46,323 nt of DNA from Betaproteobacteria bacterium (lineage in GTDB: Bacteria; Pseudomonadota; Gammaproteobacteria; Burkholderiales; Burkholderiaceae_F): contig VBCK01000121.1 in NCBI GenBank assembly GCA_005882215.1, positions 1-46,323 of the forward strand, written 5' to 3'. A program made the translations under genes and the position numbers. The notes below the pieces were generated by a model that searched no databases, was not told the DNA's origin, and worked only from the letters and a program-made list of their open reading frames with translations. Positions 33,500-42,314 of this stretch are shown here, piece by piece (the first letter of the stretch is position 1; each line of letters opens with the position of its first letter).

Positions 33500-35191
33500 T
33501 CAGGCGCCGTCGTACGGCTGATCCGTGACCGCTCCCACGCTCGCGCTGGACACCAGCCGCGCGAACTTGGCCAGCACGCCGCGCGTGGCGCGCGGCGCAG
33601 GCCGCGACCAGGCGGCGCGACGGCGCGCCAGATCGGCCTCGGCCACGTTCAGCTGCAGCAGCAGGCGGTCGGCGTCGATCGTGATCGAGTCGCCTTCCTG
33701 CACCAGCGCGATCAGCCCGCCCACGTACGCCTCGGGCGCGACGTGACCGACCACCATGCCCCAGGTTCCGCCCGAAAAGCGCCCGTCGGTGATCAGCCCC
33801 ACGCTGTCGCCCAGCCCTTTGCCGATCAGGGCCGACGTGGGCGAGAGCATCTCCCGCATGCCGGGGCCTCCCTTCGGCCCCTCGTAGCGGATCACGATCA
33901 CGTCGCCGGCGCGGATCCGGTCGTCCAGGATCGCCTGCATCGCAGCGTCCTCCGAATCGAACACGCGCGCTGGTCCCGTGATGGCCGTCTTCTTCAACCC
34001 GGTGATCTTTGCCACGCACCCTTCGGGCGACAGGTTCCCCTTCAGGATGGCCAGGTGGCCCTGGCGATACAGCGGATCGCTGAACGGCCGGATCACGTCC
34101 TGGTCGGAGCGCGGCTGCGCCGGCACCTTTTCGAGCTCCTGCTCGATCGTGCGGCCCGTGATCGTCATGCACCGGCCGTGCAGCAGGCCGTTGGCGAGCA
34201 GGATCTTGAGCACCTGCGGAACGCCGCCGGCGCGGTGCAGGTCGGTCGCGACGTAGCGCCCCGACGGCTTCAGGTCGCACAGCACCGGCACGCGGCGGCG
34301 GATCCGCTCGAAGTCGTCGATGGTCAATGCTACCCGCGCTGCCTGCGCGATGGCCAGATAGTGCAGCACCGCGTTGGTCGAGCCACCCACCGCCATCACC
34401 AGGCTGATGGCGTTCTCGATCGACTCGCGCGTGATGATGTCAAGCGGCTTCAGGTTCTGCTCCACGGCCCGCATCAGCACGCGGGCCGATTCGGTGGTGC
34501 TGTCGAGTTTGTCGCCGTCCGGGTTGGCCATGGTCGACGAATACAGCAGGCTCATGCCGAGCGCCTCGAACGAGGAGCTCATCGTGTTGGCCGTGTACAT
34601 GCCCCCGCAGGACCCCGAGCCCGGAATACAGCGCTTCTCGATCTGCTTGAAGTCCTCTTCGCTCATCCGGCCCGCGGTGAACTCGCCCACCGCCTCGAAG
34701 GCCGACACGATCGTCAGGTCCTTGTCCTTGTAGCGGCCCGGCTTCACCGTGCCGCCGTACACGAAGACCGCGGGGACGTTGCAGCGCGCGATCGCCATCA
34801 TCGCGCCGGGCATGTTCTTGTCGCAGCCGCCGATCGCGACCAGGCCGTCCATCCACTGGCCGTTCACGCAGGTCTCGATCGCGTCGGCGATCACTTCGCG
34901 CGACACCAGCGAGTACTTCATCCCCTCGGTGCCCATCCCGATGCCGTCCGAGACGGTCGGGACCCCGAAGATCTGCGAGTTGGCCTCGCGGCGCGCGATT
35001 TCCTCCAGCGCGGCGTCGGCCAGCCGCTGCAGCCCGGAGTTGCACGGCGTGATCGTCGAGTGCGCGTTGGCAACCCCGATCATCGGTCGGTCGAAATCCT
35101 GCTCGCGGTAACCCATCGCGTAATACATCGCGCGATTGGCCGAGCGGGCCACACCCTGGGTGACGTTCCTGGAGCGTTCGTTGTGGGGCAT
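33500..35191 (-). CDS. ilvD: Dihydroxy-acid dehydratase
   Basis: A 563-residue Fe-S enzyme converting 2,3-dihydroxy-3-methylbutanoate (or the pentanoate) to the 2-keto acid in valine/isoleucine synthesis. The three cluster cysteines are Cys50 (ITPCNSGL), Cys123 (GGCDKNMPG) and Cys195 ([13 protein letters not shown]). The C-terminal [19 protein letters not shown] is typical. The N-terminal [21 protein letters not shown] fits the family, supporting ATG 35191. It is divergent from lgt over 45 bases. Confidence 0.95.
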   Translation of the reverse strand: MPHNERSRNVTQGVARSANRAMYYAMGYREQDFDRPMIGVANAHSTITPCNSGLQRLADAALEEIARREANSQIFGVPTVSDGIGMGTEGMKYSLVSREVIADAIETCVNGQWMDGLVAIGGCDKNMPGAMMAIARCNVPAVFVYGGTVKPGRYKDKDLTIVSAFEAVGEFTAGRMSEEDFKQIEKRCIPGSGSCGGMYTANTMSSSFEALGMSLLYSSTMANPDGDKLDSTTESARVLMRAVEQNLKPLDIITRESIENAISLVMAVGGSTNAVLHYLAIAQAARVALTIDDFERIRRRVPVLCDLKPSGRYVATDLHRAGGVPQVLKILLANGLLHGRCMTITGRTIEQELEKVPAQPRSDQDVIRPFSDPLYRQGHLAILKGNLSPEGCVAKITGLKKTAITGPARVFDSEDAAMQAILDDRIRAGDVIVIRYEGPKGGPGMREMLSPTSALIGKGLGDSVGLITDGRFSGGTWGMVVGHVAPEAYVGGLIALVQEGDSITIDADRLLLQLNVAEADLARRRAAWSRPAPRATRGVLAKFARLVSSASVGAVTDQPYDGA

Positions 35192-35201
35192 TTCGGATCC
35201 T

Positions 35202-35207
35202 TACAAT
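35202..35207 (+). promoter_or_regulatory. Possible -10 element for lgt
   Basis: TACAAT (one mismatch to TATAAT) lies 29 bases upstream of the lgt ATG. A weak -35 TTGTGG is at 35181-35186 with a short 15-base spacer, inside the ilvD 5' end. This is plausible but unproven. Confidence 0.3.
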
Positions 35208-35236
35208 GCCCGGATTCTAGAAGCTAGCCGCCCGCG

Positions 35237-36058
35237 ATGCTCGTACATCCCGATTTCAACCCGGTCGCCTTCAGGATCGGACCCCTCGCCGTGCGCTGGT
35301 ACGGCCTGATGTACCTGGTCGGTTTTCTGTTGTTCGGCTGGCTGGGGCGCGTGCGCGCGCGCCAGGCCTGGCGTGGTATCAGCGTGCAGGACGTCGACGA
35401 TCTGCTGTTCTGGGGCGTGTTCGGCGTGATCGTGGGCGGCCGTCTCGGTTACGTGCTGCTGTACAAGCCGGGCGACTATCTGCAGCACCCGCTGGAGATC
35501 TTCATGCTCTGGCATGGCGGCATGGCCTCGCACGGCGGCATCATCGGTGTGATCATCGTGATGTGGCTGTTCGCGCGCTCGCGTGGCAAGCCCTTCTTCA
35601 CCGTGGCGGATTTCGTGGTGCCGCTGATTCCGCTCGCCCTGGCCGCGGGCCGGCTGGGCAACTTCATCAACGGCGAGCTGTGGGGGCGTCCGGCCGACCC
35701 GAGTGTCTGGCCCTGGGCGATGGTGTTTCCGCAGGCGCACGATGGCATTGCGCGCCACCCCTCGCAGCTGTATCAGCTGGCGCTGGAGGGTTTGCTGCTG
35801 TTCGTGATCCTGTGGCTTTACAGCAGGCGCCCGCGCCCCCCCGGCACGGTCGCGAGCCTGTTCCTGATCGGGTACGGGACGCTGCGTTTCATTGCAGAGT
35901 TCGCGCGCGAGCCGGACGAATTTCTCGGCCTGCTTCATTGGAACCTGTCGATGGGGCAGTGGCTGTCGCTGCCGATGATCGTGATCGGGCTCGCGATGAT
36001 GGTGGTGTTTCTGAGGCGGGCCGGCAGCCGAGCGCCGCAGCGCGCCGCCGGCCGTTGA
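35237..36058 (+). CDS. lgt: Prolipoprotein diacylglyceryl transferase
   Basis: A 273-residue, seven-helix inner-membrane enzyme moving diacylglycerol from phosphatidylglycerol to the lipobox Cys of prolipoproteins. [22 protein letters not shown], the signature [15 protein letters not shown], and [14 protein letters not shown] holding the essential Arg-His-Pro-Ser-Gln-x-Tyr are all present. It lies 7 bases upstream of the acyl-CoA ligase gene. Confidence 0.95.
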   Translation: MLVHPDFNPVAFRIGPLAVRWYGLMYLVGFLLFGWLGRVRARQAWRGISVQDVDDLLFWGVFGVIVGGRLGYVLLYKPGDYLQHPLEIFMLWHGGMASHGGIIGVIIVMWLFARSRGKPFFTVADFVVPLIPLALAAGRLGNFINGELWGRPADPSVWPWAMVFPQAHDGIARHPSQLYQLALEGLLLFVILWLYSRRPRPPGTVASLFLIGYGTLRFIAEFAREPDEFLGLLHWNLSMGQWLSLPMIVIGLAMMVVFLRRAGSRAPQRAAGR

Positions 36059-36065
36059 GCGTGCG

Positions 36066-37619
36066 ATGAACAACGCGAACTTCTACGGCCTGATCGAGCA
36101 GCGGATGCCGCAGGACCGCTCGGCGGCCTGCCTGCGGGTCCCCGGCGCGGGCGACGTTTCCTGGCGCGAGCTTCACCTGGGGGCGGGTCGGATGGCCGCG
36201 CTGCTGGCCGGGCTGCAGCTCGCGCCCGGATCACGCCTGGTGGCGCAGGTCGACAAATCGCCCGAGGCGTTGATGCTGTACCTGGCGACGCTGCGCAGCG
36301 GCCTGGTGTACGTGCCGCTGAACGTGGCGTACCAGGAAGCCGAGCTGCGTCACTTCCTGGACGATTCGCAGCCGTCCGTCGCGGTGTGCGCGCCGGGGCG
36401 CCTGTCGCTGTTCGACATGCTGGCACCCGGCGCGGCCTGTTTTTCTCTGGACGAGCACGGGCAGGGCACGCTGCTGCAGGCGGCCCGCGACTTCAGCGGC
36501 GAATTCGCGACGGCCCGCTGCACTGCGGATCAGCCGGCGGCGATCGTGTACACGTCGGGCACGACCGGGCGCAGCAAGGGGGCGGTCCTGAGCCATGGCA
36601 ACCTCGCCTCCAACGCGATCGTGCTGGACGAATACTGGGGTTTCCGACAGCGGCGCGAGCAGGGCGGCCGCGACGTGCTGCTGCATGCGCTGCCGCTTTT
36701 TCACGTGCACGGTTTGTTCGTGGCCTGCCATTGCGCGCTGATGGCCGGCGCCACGACGATCTTGCTGCCGCGCTTCGACGTCGAGCAGGTGCTGCGCGCG
36801 TTGCCGCAGTCGACCGTGATGATGGGAGTGCCGACCTTCTACACGCGCCTGCTGCAGGAGCCGGCCTTCGGTGCGCACGCCTGCGCTTCGATACGGCTGT
36901 TCACCTCGGGTTCGGCGCCGCTGCTGGCCGAAACGTTCGAGAAGTTCCGGCAACGCACGGGCCACACGCTGCTCGAGCGCTACGGCATGTCGGAGACACT
37001 GATGCTGGCATCCAATCCCTATTTCGGCGACCCCTCGCACGATCGGATCGCCGGCTCCGTAGGCCCGCCGCTGCCCGGCGTGCAGGTCCGGATCGCCCGC
37101 GCCGACGGCACGCCGGCGGCCGCGGGCGAGGTGGGTCAAGTCGAGGTGCGCAGCCAGAGCGTGTTTTCCGGATACTGGAGGCAGCCGGATCGGACCCAGG
37201 AAGAGTTCACGCACGACGGCTGGTTCCGCACCGGGGATCTCGGCTGTCTCGGAGCGCCGGGCGCTCCGCCGGGCTACCTCCGACTGGTCGGCCGCCGCAA
37301 GGACCTGATCATCACCGGCGGATACAACGTGTACCCGAAGGAAATCGAAGGCTACCTGAACGCATTGCCCGGCGTGCTCGAGTCGGCCGTGGTCGGACTG
37401 CCGCATCCGGACTTCGGCGAGGCGGTGTGCGCCTTCCTGGTGATGGACCGATCCGTCGAGCTGGATCCGGCGCAGGTGGTGGGCAAGCTGAAGGAAGCGA
37501 TCGCCGGCTTCAAAGTGCCCAAGCGGATCTGGCAAGTGCCGGAGCTGCCGCGCAACGCGATGGGCAAGGTCCAGAAGAACGTATTGCGGCAGCAGTACGC
37601 GAAGACGTTCGACCACTGA
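36066..37619 (+). CDS. AMP-forming acyl-CoA ligase, malonyl-CoA synthetase (MatB)-like
   Basis: A 517-residue adenylating enzyme. The ATP loop is YTSGTTGRSKGAVLSHGN, then LPLFHVHGLFVACHCALMAG, ERYGMSETLMLASNPY, the hinge GRRKDLIITGGYNVYPKEIEG and catalytic Lys in RNAMGKVQKN near the C-terminus. The HxHGLFV stretch and the S-N-P-Y after the T-E motif match MatB-type malonate:CoA ligases better than fatty-acid ligases. No malonate decarboxylase or transporter is adjacent, so the substrate is inferred. It is probably in one transcript with lgt (7-base gap). Confidence 0.85.
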   Translation: MNNANFYGLIEQRMPQDRSAACLRVPGAGDVSWRELHLGAGRMAALLAGLQLAPGSRLVAQVDKSPEALMLYLATLRSGLVYVPLNVAYQEAELRHFLDDSQPSVAVCAPGRLSLFDMLAPGAACFSLDEHGQGTLLQAARDFSGEFATARCTADQPAAIVYTSGTTGRSKGAVLSHGNLASNAIVLDEYWGFRQRREQGGRDVLLHALPLFHVHGLFVACHCALMAGATTILLPRFDVEQVLRALPQSTVMMGVPTFYTRLLQEPAFGAHACASIRLFTSGSAPLLAETFEKFRQRTGHTLLERYGMSETLMLASNPYFGDPSHDRIAGSVGPPLPGVQVRIARADGTPAAAGEVGQVEVRSQSVFSGYWRQPDRTQEEFTHDGWFRTGDLGCLGAPGAPPGYLRLVGRRKDLIITGGYNVYPKEIEGYLNALPGVLESAVVGLPHPDFGEAVCAFLVMDRSVELDPAQVVGKLKEAIAGFKVPKRIWQVPELPRNAMGKVQKNVLRQQYAKTFDH

Positions 37620-37646
37620 CGGCGTCGGTGAAAAAGATCCCGCAGA

Positions 37647-37685
37647 ACCCTCACCCCCGACCCCTTTTCCGGCCTCCGGCCGGAA
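37647..37685 (-). repeat. Reversed dispersed-repeat core with adjoining hairpin
   Basis: ACCCTCACCCCC (37647-37658) is the complement of the GGGGGTGAGGGT core. It is followed on the plus strand by TTCCGGCC-TCC-GGCCGGAA (37667-37685), a perfect 8-bp hairpin. The right arm ends on the first two bases of the AAGGAG Shine-Dalgarno (37684-37689) of the DUF885 gene, so folding could dampen its translation. Confidence 0.65.
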
Positions 37686-37695
37686 GGAGCCGCAT

Positions 37696-39483
37696 ATGTT
37701 TCGTTGCGTTGTCTTTCTGGCAGTCTTGCTGGCCGGCACCGGTGCGATGCCGTTGAAGGCTCAGATGACAACCAGCTCGCCGTCCGGCGCCACGACGCCC
37801 GCCCGGGCCCTGGACAGCCTTTTCGCGGACGAGTGGGAACGCGGCCTGCGCGAGCACCCGGAAAGCGCGAGCGCTTTCGGAGACACGCGCTACGGCGACC
37901 GCTGGACCGATCTGAGCCCTTCGGCAATCGCCTCGCGCGAAGCATCCGATCGGTCCGCCCTGGAGCGCCTGCATGCGATCGATCGGGCCGCGCTGTCGCC
38001 GGATCAGCAGTTGAACTACGACACCTTCGAATGGCTCTTGCAGCGCGCCATTGAGCGGCAGGGGTTTCGTGAGTATCTGCGGCCGATCGATCACAAGAAC
38101 GGACCGCAGCTCAACGACACCATTGTGGAGGTGATGCCGTTCAGGGTCACCGCCGATTACCGCAAATACCTCGCCCGCATGGCGGCGCTTCCCGACCATA
38201 TCGATCAGACGATCGCGCTGATGAAGGAGGGAGCCAAGGCTGCCAACACGCCGCCGCGCGTGCTGATGGAGCGCGTACCGGCGCAGATCGCGAAGCAGAT
38301 GGTCGATGACCCGGCCCGCAGCCCCTTCTATCGTCCTTTCCTGAAGTTCGCCGACGGCATCTCCGAAGCCGATCGGGGTGCGCTGCAGGCCGACGCCCGG
38401 GCGACCGTCCGCGACCGGCTCGTACCGGCGTTCCGCAAGCTGCAGACCTACCTGAAGGACGAGTACCTGCCACGGACGCGTGCGTCGATCGCCGCCAGCG
38501 ACCTGCCCGATGGCAAGGCCTACTACCGCTTCCTGGTTCGCTTCCAGACGACCACCGACCTGGACGTGGACCAGATCCACGAAACGGGTCTGAAGGAAGT
38601 TGCGCGCCTGCACAGCGCGATGGAGAAGCTCAAGACCGAACTGGGGTTCAAGGGCTCGCTGCCCGAGTTTTTCTCCTACCTGCGGAATGACCCGAAATTT
38701 TTCTACAAGACCCCTGACGAGCTGTTGAACGCTTACCGGGCGACGGCAAAACGGATCGACCCGGAGCTGGTGCGTGTCTTCAGGGACATTCCGCGCCAGC
38801 CCTACGGCGTGCGCGAGATTCCGGCCACCGCGGCGCCCGACACCACCACTGCGTACTATCAACCCGGTGCCGCCGACGGCACCCGCGCGGGCTATTACTA
38901 CGTCAACCTGTACAAACCCGAATCGCGGCCGTCCTGGGAAATGATGCCGCTCACGCTGCACGAAGCGGTGCCGGGTCACCACTTTCAGTTCGCGCGCGCA
39001 CTCGAGCTGCCCGATGCGCCGATGTTCCGCAAGACCGCGTACTTCGTCGCGTATGGTGAGGGTTGGGCCCTGTATGCCGAGCAGCTGGGCTACGACATGG
39101 GCCTGTACGAAAATCCGTACGACCGCTTCGGGCAGCTCACCTACGAGATGTGGCGCGCGGTGCGGCTGGTGGTCGATACGGGCCTGCACGCCAAGGGGTG
39201 GAGTCGCGACCAGGCGATCGCTTATTTCAAGGACAACGCCGCCAAGACCGAACTGGACATCGTCAACGAGATCGACCGCTACATCGGCGACCCGGGTCAG
39301 GCTCTGGCCTACAAGGTCGGGCAGCTGAAGATCTCGGAACTGCGCACGCGCGCTCAGCGCGCGCTCGGTCCGAGGTTCGACCTGAGAGACTTCGACGACG
39401 CGGTGCTGGCAGTCGGGTCGGTGCCGTTGACGGCGCTGGAAGCGCGCATCGACCGCTGGATCACGGAGCGCAAGGGCCTGTGA
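37696..39483 (+). CDS. Exported DUF885 family protein (metallopeptidase-like)
   Basis: A 595-residue protein with a signal peptide (MFRCVVFLAVLLAGTGAMPLKAQ). The mostly helical DUF885 domain fills the rest; LTLHEAVPGHHFQFA (His422-Glu423...His428-His429) is the H-E-x5-H-H signature, with FVAYGEGWALYAEQLGYDMG supplying the following Glu. The motif implies a zinc peptidase of the gluzincin type, but the natural substrate is unknown. ATG 37696 has AAGGAG six bases upstream. Confidence 0.88.
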   Translation: MFRCVVFLAVLLAGTGAMPLKAQMTTSSPSGATTPARALDSLFADEWERGLREHPESASAFGDTRYGDRWTDLSPSAIASREASDRSALERLHAIDRAALSPDQQLNYDTFEWLLQRAIERQGFREYLRPIDHKNGPQLNDTIVEVMPFRVTADYRKYLARMAALPDHIDQTIALMKEGAKAANTPPRVLMERVPAQIAKQMVDDPARSPFYRPFLKFADGISEADRGALQADARATVRDRLVPAFRKLQTYLKDEYLPRTRASIAASDLPDGKAYYRFLVRFQTTTDLDVDQIHETGLKEVARLHSAMEKLKTELGFKGSLPEFFSYLRNDPKFFYKTPDELLNAYRATAKRIDPELVRVFRDIPRQPYGVREIPATAAPDTTTAYYQPGAADGTRAGYYYVNLYKPESRPSWEMMPLTLHEAVPGHHFQFARALELPDAPMFRKTAYFVAYGEGWALYAEQLGYDMGLYENPYDRFGQLTYEMWRAVRLVVDTGLHAKGWSRDQAIAYFKDNAAKTELDIVNEIDRYIGDPGQALAYKVGQLKISELRTRAQRALGPRFDLRDFDDAVLAVGSVPLTALEARIDRWITERKGL

Positions 39484-39504
39484 TCTGCCCGGAATGAGGC
39501 CGGT

Positions 39505-39578
39505 GGCCCCTTTAGAGAGAGGGGCCGGGCGTCGCCCGGCGTAGCCGGGCTATGCCCGGCGAAGCCGGGGGTGAGGGT
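39505..39578 (+). repeat. Hairpin cluster and dispersed repeat copy between convergent genes
   Basis: GGCCCCT (39505-39511) pairs with AGGGGCC (39520-39526). Two back-to-back palindromes follow, GCCGGGC-GTC-GCCCGGC (39524-39540) and GCCGGGC-TAT-GCCCGGC (39544-39560), then GAA and GCCGGGGGTGAGGGT (39564-39578). The four 7-base arms can pair in several alternative ways. It lies between the DUF885 gene (plus) and the CRP/FNR gene (minus), so it may act as a two-way terminator. Confidence 0.75.
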
Positions 39579-39606
39579 CCCGCGGTATCTCTTCTACCTA
39601 ACCCAA

Positions 39607-40248
39607 TCACCAGCGCGGCGGGGGCCGCCGGTTCAGCGTGATCTGCCGGTCGACCACGGTGACGTAGCCGCCGGTCGTCAGATCCTTGAAGATGCGGCTG
39701 ATCATGTCACGCGAGGCTCCGACGCGGTCCGCGATGTCCTGCTGCGTCAGCCGCTCCGGGACCACCAGCTTGCCGTCGCGCTCGCGCGCGAGCGAAAGCA
39801 GCAGCCGCGCCACCCGACCGTAGACGTCCATCAGCGCGAGGTTCTTGATCGTGTCGGTCGCGATCCGGGCCCGATCGATCAGCTCCTCGATCAGGGACAT
39901 CGCCAGATCCGGGTTGGCGACGATCGCGTCCTTCAAGGCGTCCCGCGTCACCATCGCGCAGATCGTGGCCTCCAGCGTCATCACCGACGCCGATCGCGGC
40001 CGCCCGTCGAGCGCCATCTCTCCGACGTACTGTCCCGGCCCATGGATATCGAGAATCATCTCCCGGCCCTGGTTGTCCGATACGAAGACCTTGACGCGCC
40101 CGGTGACGATGACGAACAGCGAGTCGCCCCGGTCTCCCTCATTGATGAACACGGTGTTCTTCGGGAAACTGCGGATCTGGCCGCGTGTCGCCAGTTCACG
40201 CACCACGGGATCCTCGATGGCCGCAATGTTCTGCTGCACGGTAGACAC
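39607..40248 (-). CDS. CRP/FNR-family transcription regulator
   Basis: A 213-residue protein: N-terminal cyclic-nucleotide-binding barrel (NTVFINEGDRGDSLFVIVTGRVKVF ... GQYVGEMALDGRPRSASVMTLE), dimer helix, and C-terminal winged helix with LTQQDIADRVGASRDMISRIFKDL. The G-E-M-A-L-x-G-x-P-R-S-A phosphate-binding cassette is close to cAMP-binding CRP proteins. It has none of the N-terminal cysteines of FNR, so it is not an oxygen sensor. It is divergent from a nucleotide cyclase gene, the likely source of its ligand. Confidence 0.9.
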   Translation of the reverse strand: MSTVQQNIAAIEDPVVRELATRGQIRSFPKNTVFINEGDRGDSLFVIVTGRVKVFVSDNQGREMILDIHGPGQYVGEMALDGRPRSASVMTLEATICAMVTRDALKDAIVANPDLAMSLIEELIDRARIATDTIKNLALMDVYGRVARLLLSLARERDGKLVVPERLTQQDIADRVGASRDMISRIFKDLTTGGYVTVVDRQITLNRRPPPRW

Positions 40249-40313
40249 GGAGTCCTCCAGTGACCGGGCGCTGGCGATCCCAGGTTGGGGTTCGATCGCT
40301 GATGGCGAAGACG

Positions 40314-40341
40314 ATTATCCATTCCGCGCCAGCGTTGACAA
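40314..40341 (-). promoter_or_regulatory. Sigma-70-type promoter for the CRP/FNR gene
   Basis: Read on the minus strand: TTGTCA (40336-40341, 5 of 6 to TTGACA), a 16-base spacer, and GATAAT (40314-40319, 5 of 6 to TATAAT), with the ATG 65 bases on. The plus strand of the same gap has an extended -10 TGCGATAAT (hexamer at 40361-40366) for the cyclase, and CAACCG-N9-CGGTTG (40339-40359) straddling both, a possible shared operator. Confidence 0.5.
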
Positions 40342-40395
40342 CCGTTTGAGCGGCGGTTGCGATAATTCACACGCGGCTGGGCTACGCGGCTTAAG

Positions 40396-42222
40396 GTGTA
40401 CGTCTTGGCGGTAGGCGCGCCTCCATGGCGAGCGCGAAGCCTCGCGCGTCGCGGCGCGCCGGTTGCTGCACTGCTCGCGTTTGCAACGCTGTCGGGCTGC
40501 GGCGGACTCGAATCGCTGGACGACAGGCTGTTCGACGCGCAGGTTGAAACGATCCGCGCATGGCGCGCGGATCGGTCCGGCACCGATGCGCCCGAAATCC
40601 TGATCGTCGGCATCGACGAGTCAACGCTGGACCGGGCCCACGTGCCGATCGCGATGATCCACGGACTGCTCGGCCAGGCGCTGGACGCGATTTCGAGCGC
40701 AGGCGCGCGGGCGATCGCGCTCGACCTCGTTCTTCCCGAGCGCTCTTTCGATCACCTGGCTCCCGGATCCGACGCCGCTCTGATCCGCGGCCTGAGCCTT
40801 GCCGGCCGGCGAGCGCCCGTCGTCTTCGTGCTGGAGCCGGACGCCGACGGACGCCTGCGGGTGCCGTTTGCTCCCTTCGTGGCCGCGGTCGGCGAGCACG
40901 GGCTGGTGACCGCGCAGTTGCCGGTCGACCGCGACGGCATCGTGCGTCGCTTCGATCCGCGGCTGTCGGCGCCCGGAGTGCGCACCCTGGCCGGCGAGAT
41001 TTCGTATCGCCTGGGTCGCGCGGCCGAGGTCGCCGAGCCGGGATGGATCGATTACACGCGTGGCGCGGCCTTCTCCTACGTGCCGTTGATCGACGTGGCC
41101 GAGGCGGCCACATCGGGCCGTGGCGCCGCGTTACGCGAACGCTTCGAGGGGCGCGTCGTCGTGATCGGGAGCGTGCTGCCTTACGTTGACCGCGTTGCCC
41201 AACCGGTATCGCTGGTCGGCTGGGAATATCCGAACACCGCGCCTCCCGCGGTGGTGATCCATGCGCAACTGCTGCGCTCGGTACTCGGCGCCGGTCTGAT
41301 CCGTGCGGTGCCCGGCTGGATCGTCGCCGGATCGGCACTGGCGCTGGTGGTGCTCGGCTGGGTGCCGCAGATCGGCTGGCGCTGGGTTGGACTCATGATG
41401 GCCGTGGCCGGCGGTGTGCTGCTGGCAACGCTGCTGCACGCGTTCGGGTGGCGGCTCGGGCTCTCCGCGCCGGTTTTGTCCGGCGTGACGGCGGCGGCGG
41501 TTCGCACCTCGCTGGATGTCGTGTTGGCCCGGCGCGAGCGGGCCCGGCTTGCGCAAACCTTTGGCGGTTATGTAAGTCCGCAGGTGTTCAAGGCGATCGT
41601 CAGCGGTCGACTGGGCACAGGGACCGGGCGGCGCGACATGGCCTTCCTGTTCGCGGATCTGCGAGGTTTTACCGCATGGTCCGAAGTGACCGAGCCTGGG
41701 CAGGTGTTCGATGTGCTGAACCGGTATTTCGCGGCGGTGACGCCGCAGATTCACCGGCACGGCGGAACGATCGACAATTTCCGAGGCGACGGCCTGATGG
41801 TTCTGTTCGGCGCGCCCGAGCTCCACGTCGACCCCTGTCGCGCCGCGTTCCAGGCCGCGTGCGACATCGTGACGCACGGGCGGCAGCTGCTGGACTCCAT
41901 TCCCGGTTCGGCGCAGGCGGGTTTGGACCTGGCCGTGGGTATCTCCTTCGGCGAAGCCGTGTTCGGCGACCTGGGCAGTGGAGAGCGCAAGGACTTCACC
42001 GCGATTGGCGACGTGGTCAACGTGGCGGCACGCTTGCAGGATCTCTCAAAGTCTCTCGGCTATCCGGTCCTGATGACGATGGCAGTGTTCGACCGGCTCG
42101 GCCCGATGCACTCGCCGGATCCCGGTTCCTGCAGTCCGGCTCCCTGCCCCTTGGGCGAGGTTGCGCTGCGCGGTCACTCGCCGGTTTCCATCGCAGGCTG
42201 GCGCCCGGTCGGTGAATCCTGA
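40396..42222 (+). CDS. CHASE2-domain class III nucleotide cyclase
   Basis: A 608-residue membrane sensor: N-terminal helix, periplasmic CHASE2 domain (about 45-290, ILIVGIDESTLDR ... GARAIALDLVLPE), three transmembrane helices (about 300-375), then a class III cyclase domain. Metal Asp421 (FADLRGF) and Asp465 (RGDGLMVLFG), adenine-side Asp533 and transition-state Asn542/Arg546 (NVAAR) are present. The usual substrate-specifying Lys of the D-K-x-x-G-D motif is Asn461. The GTG start 40396 is uncertain; the next TTG is at 40405. It is divergent from the CRP/FNR gene and followed by a FecR-like gene, suggesting a local signalling set. Confidence 0.88.
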   Translation: MYVLAVGAPPWRARSLARRGAPVAALLAFATLSGCGGLESLDDRLFDAQVETIRAWRADRSGTDAPEILIVGIDESTLDRAHVPIAMIHGLLGQALDAISSAGARAIALDLVLPERSFDHLAPGSDAALIRGLSLAGRRAPVVFVLEPDADGRLRVPFAPFVAAVGEHGLVTAQLPVDRDGIVRRFDPRLSAPGVRTLAGEISYRLGRAAEVAEPGWIDYTRGAAFSYVPLIDVAEAATSGRGAALRERFEGRVVVIGSVLPYVDRVAQPVSLVGWEYPNTAPPAVVIHAQLLRSVLGAGLIRAVPGWIVAGSALALVVLGWVPQIGWRWVGLMMAVAGGVLLATLLHAFGWRLGLSAPVLSGVTAAAVRTSLDVVLARRERARLAQTFGGYVSPQVFKAIVSGRLGTGTGRRDMAFLFADLRGFTAWSEVTEPGQVFDVLNRYFAAVTPQIHRHGGTIDNFRGDGLMVLFGAPELHVDPCRAAFQAACDIVTHGRQLLDSIPGSAQAGLDLAVGISFGEAVFGDLGSGERKDFTAIGDVVNVAARLQDLSKSLGYPVLMTMAVFDRLGPMHSPDPGSCSPAPCPLGEVALRGHSPVSIAGWRPVGES

Positions 42223-42314
42223 GTGCGCGCGGTGTGCAAGATTCGACACTCTGATCGGGCCCCGGGAGCTAACCTGAGCGCGACGGGCGAGATTGCCACG
42301 GAGGAGCAATTGAC

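Noticed and set aside
39607-40248. FNR as the regulator of the box at 15031
   Set aside because: This CRP/FNR-family protein has no Fe-S cysteines and a cAMP-type pocket, so it is not a classical FNR.
40354-40371. CRP-type site TGTGA-N6-TCACA in the gap before the cyclase
   Set aside because: The half-sites read TGCGA and TCACA with only 4 bases between, the wrong spacing for CRP.
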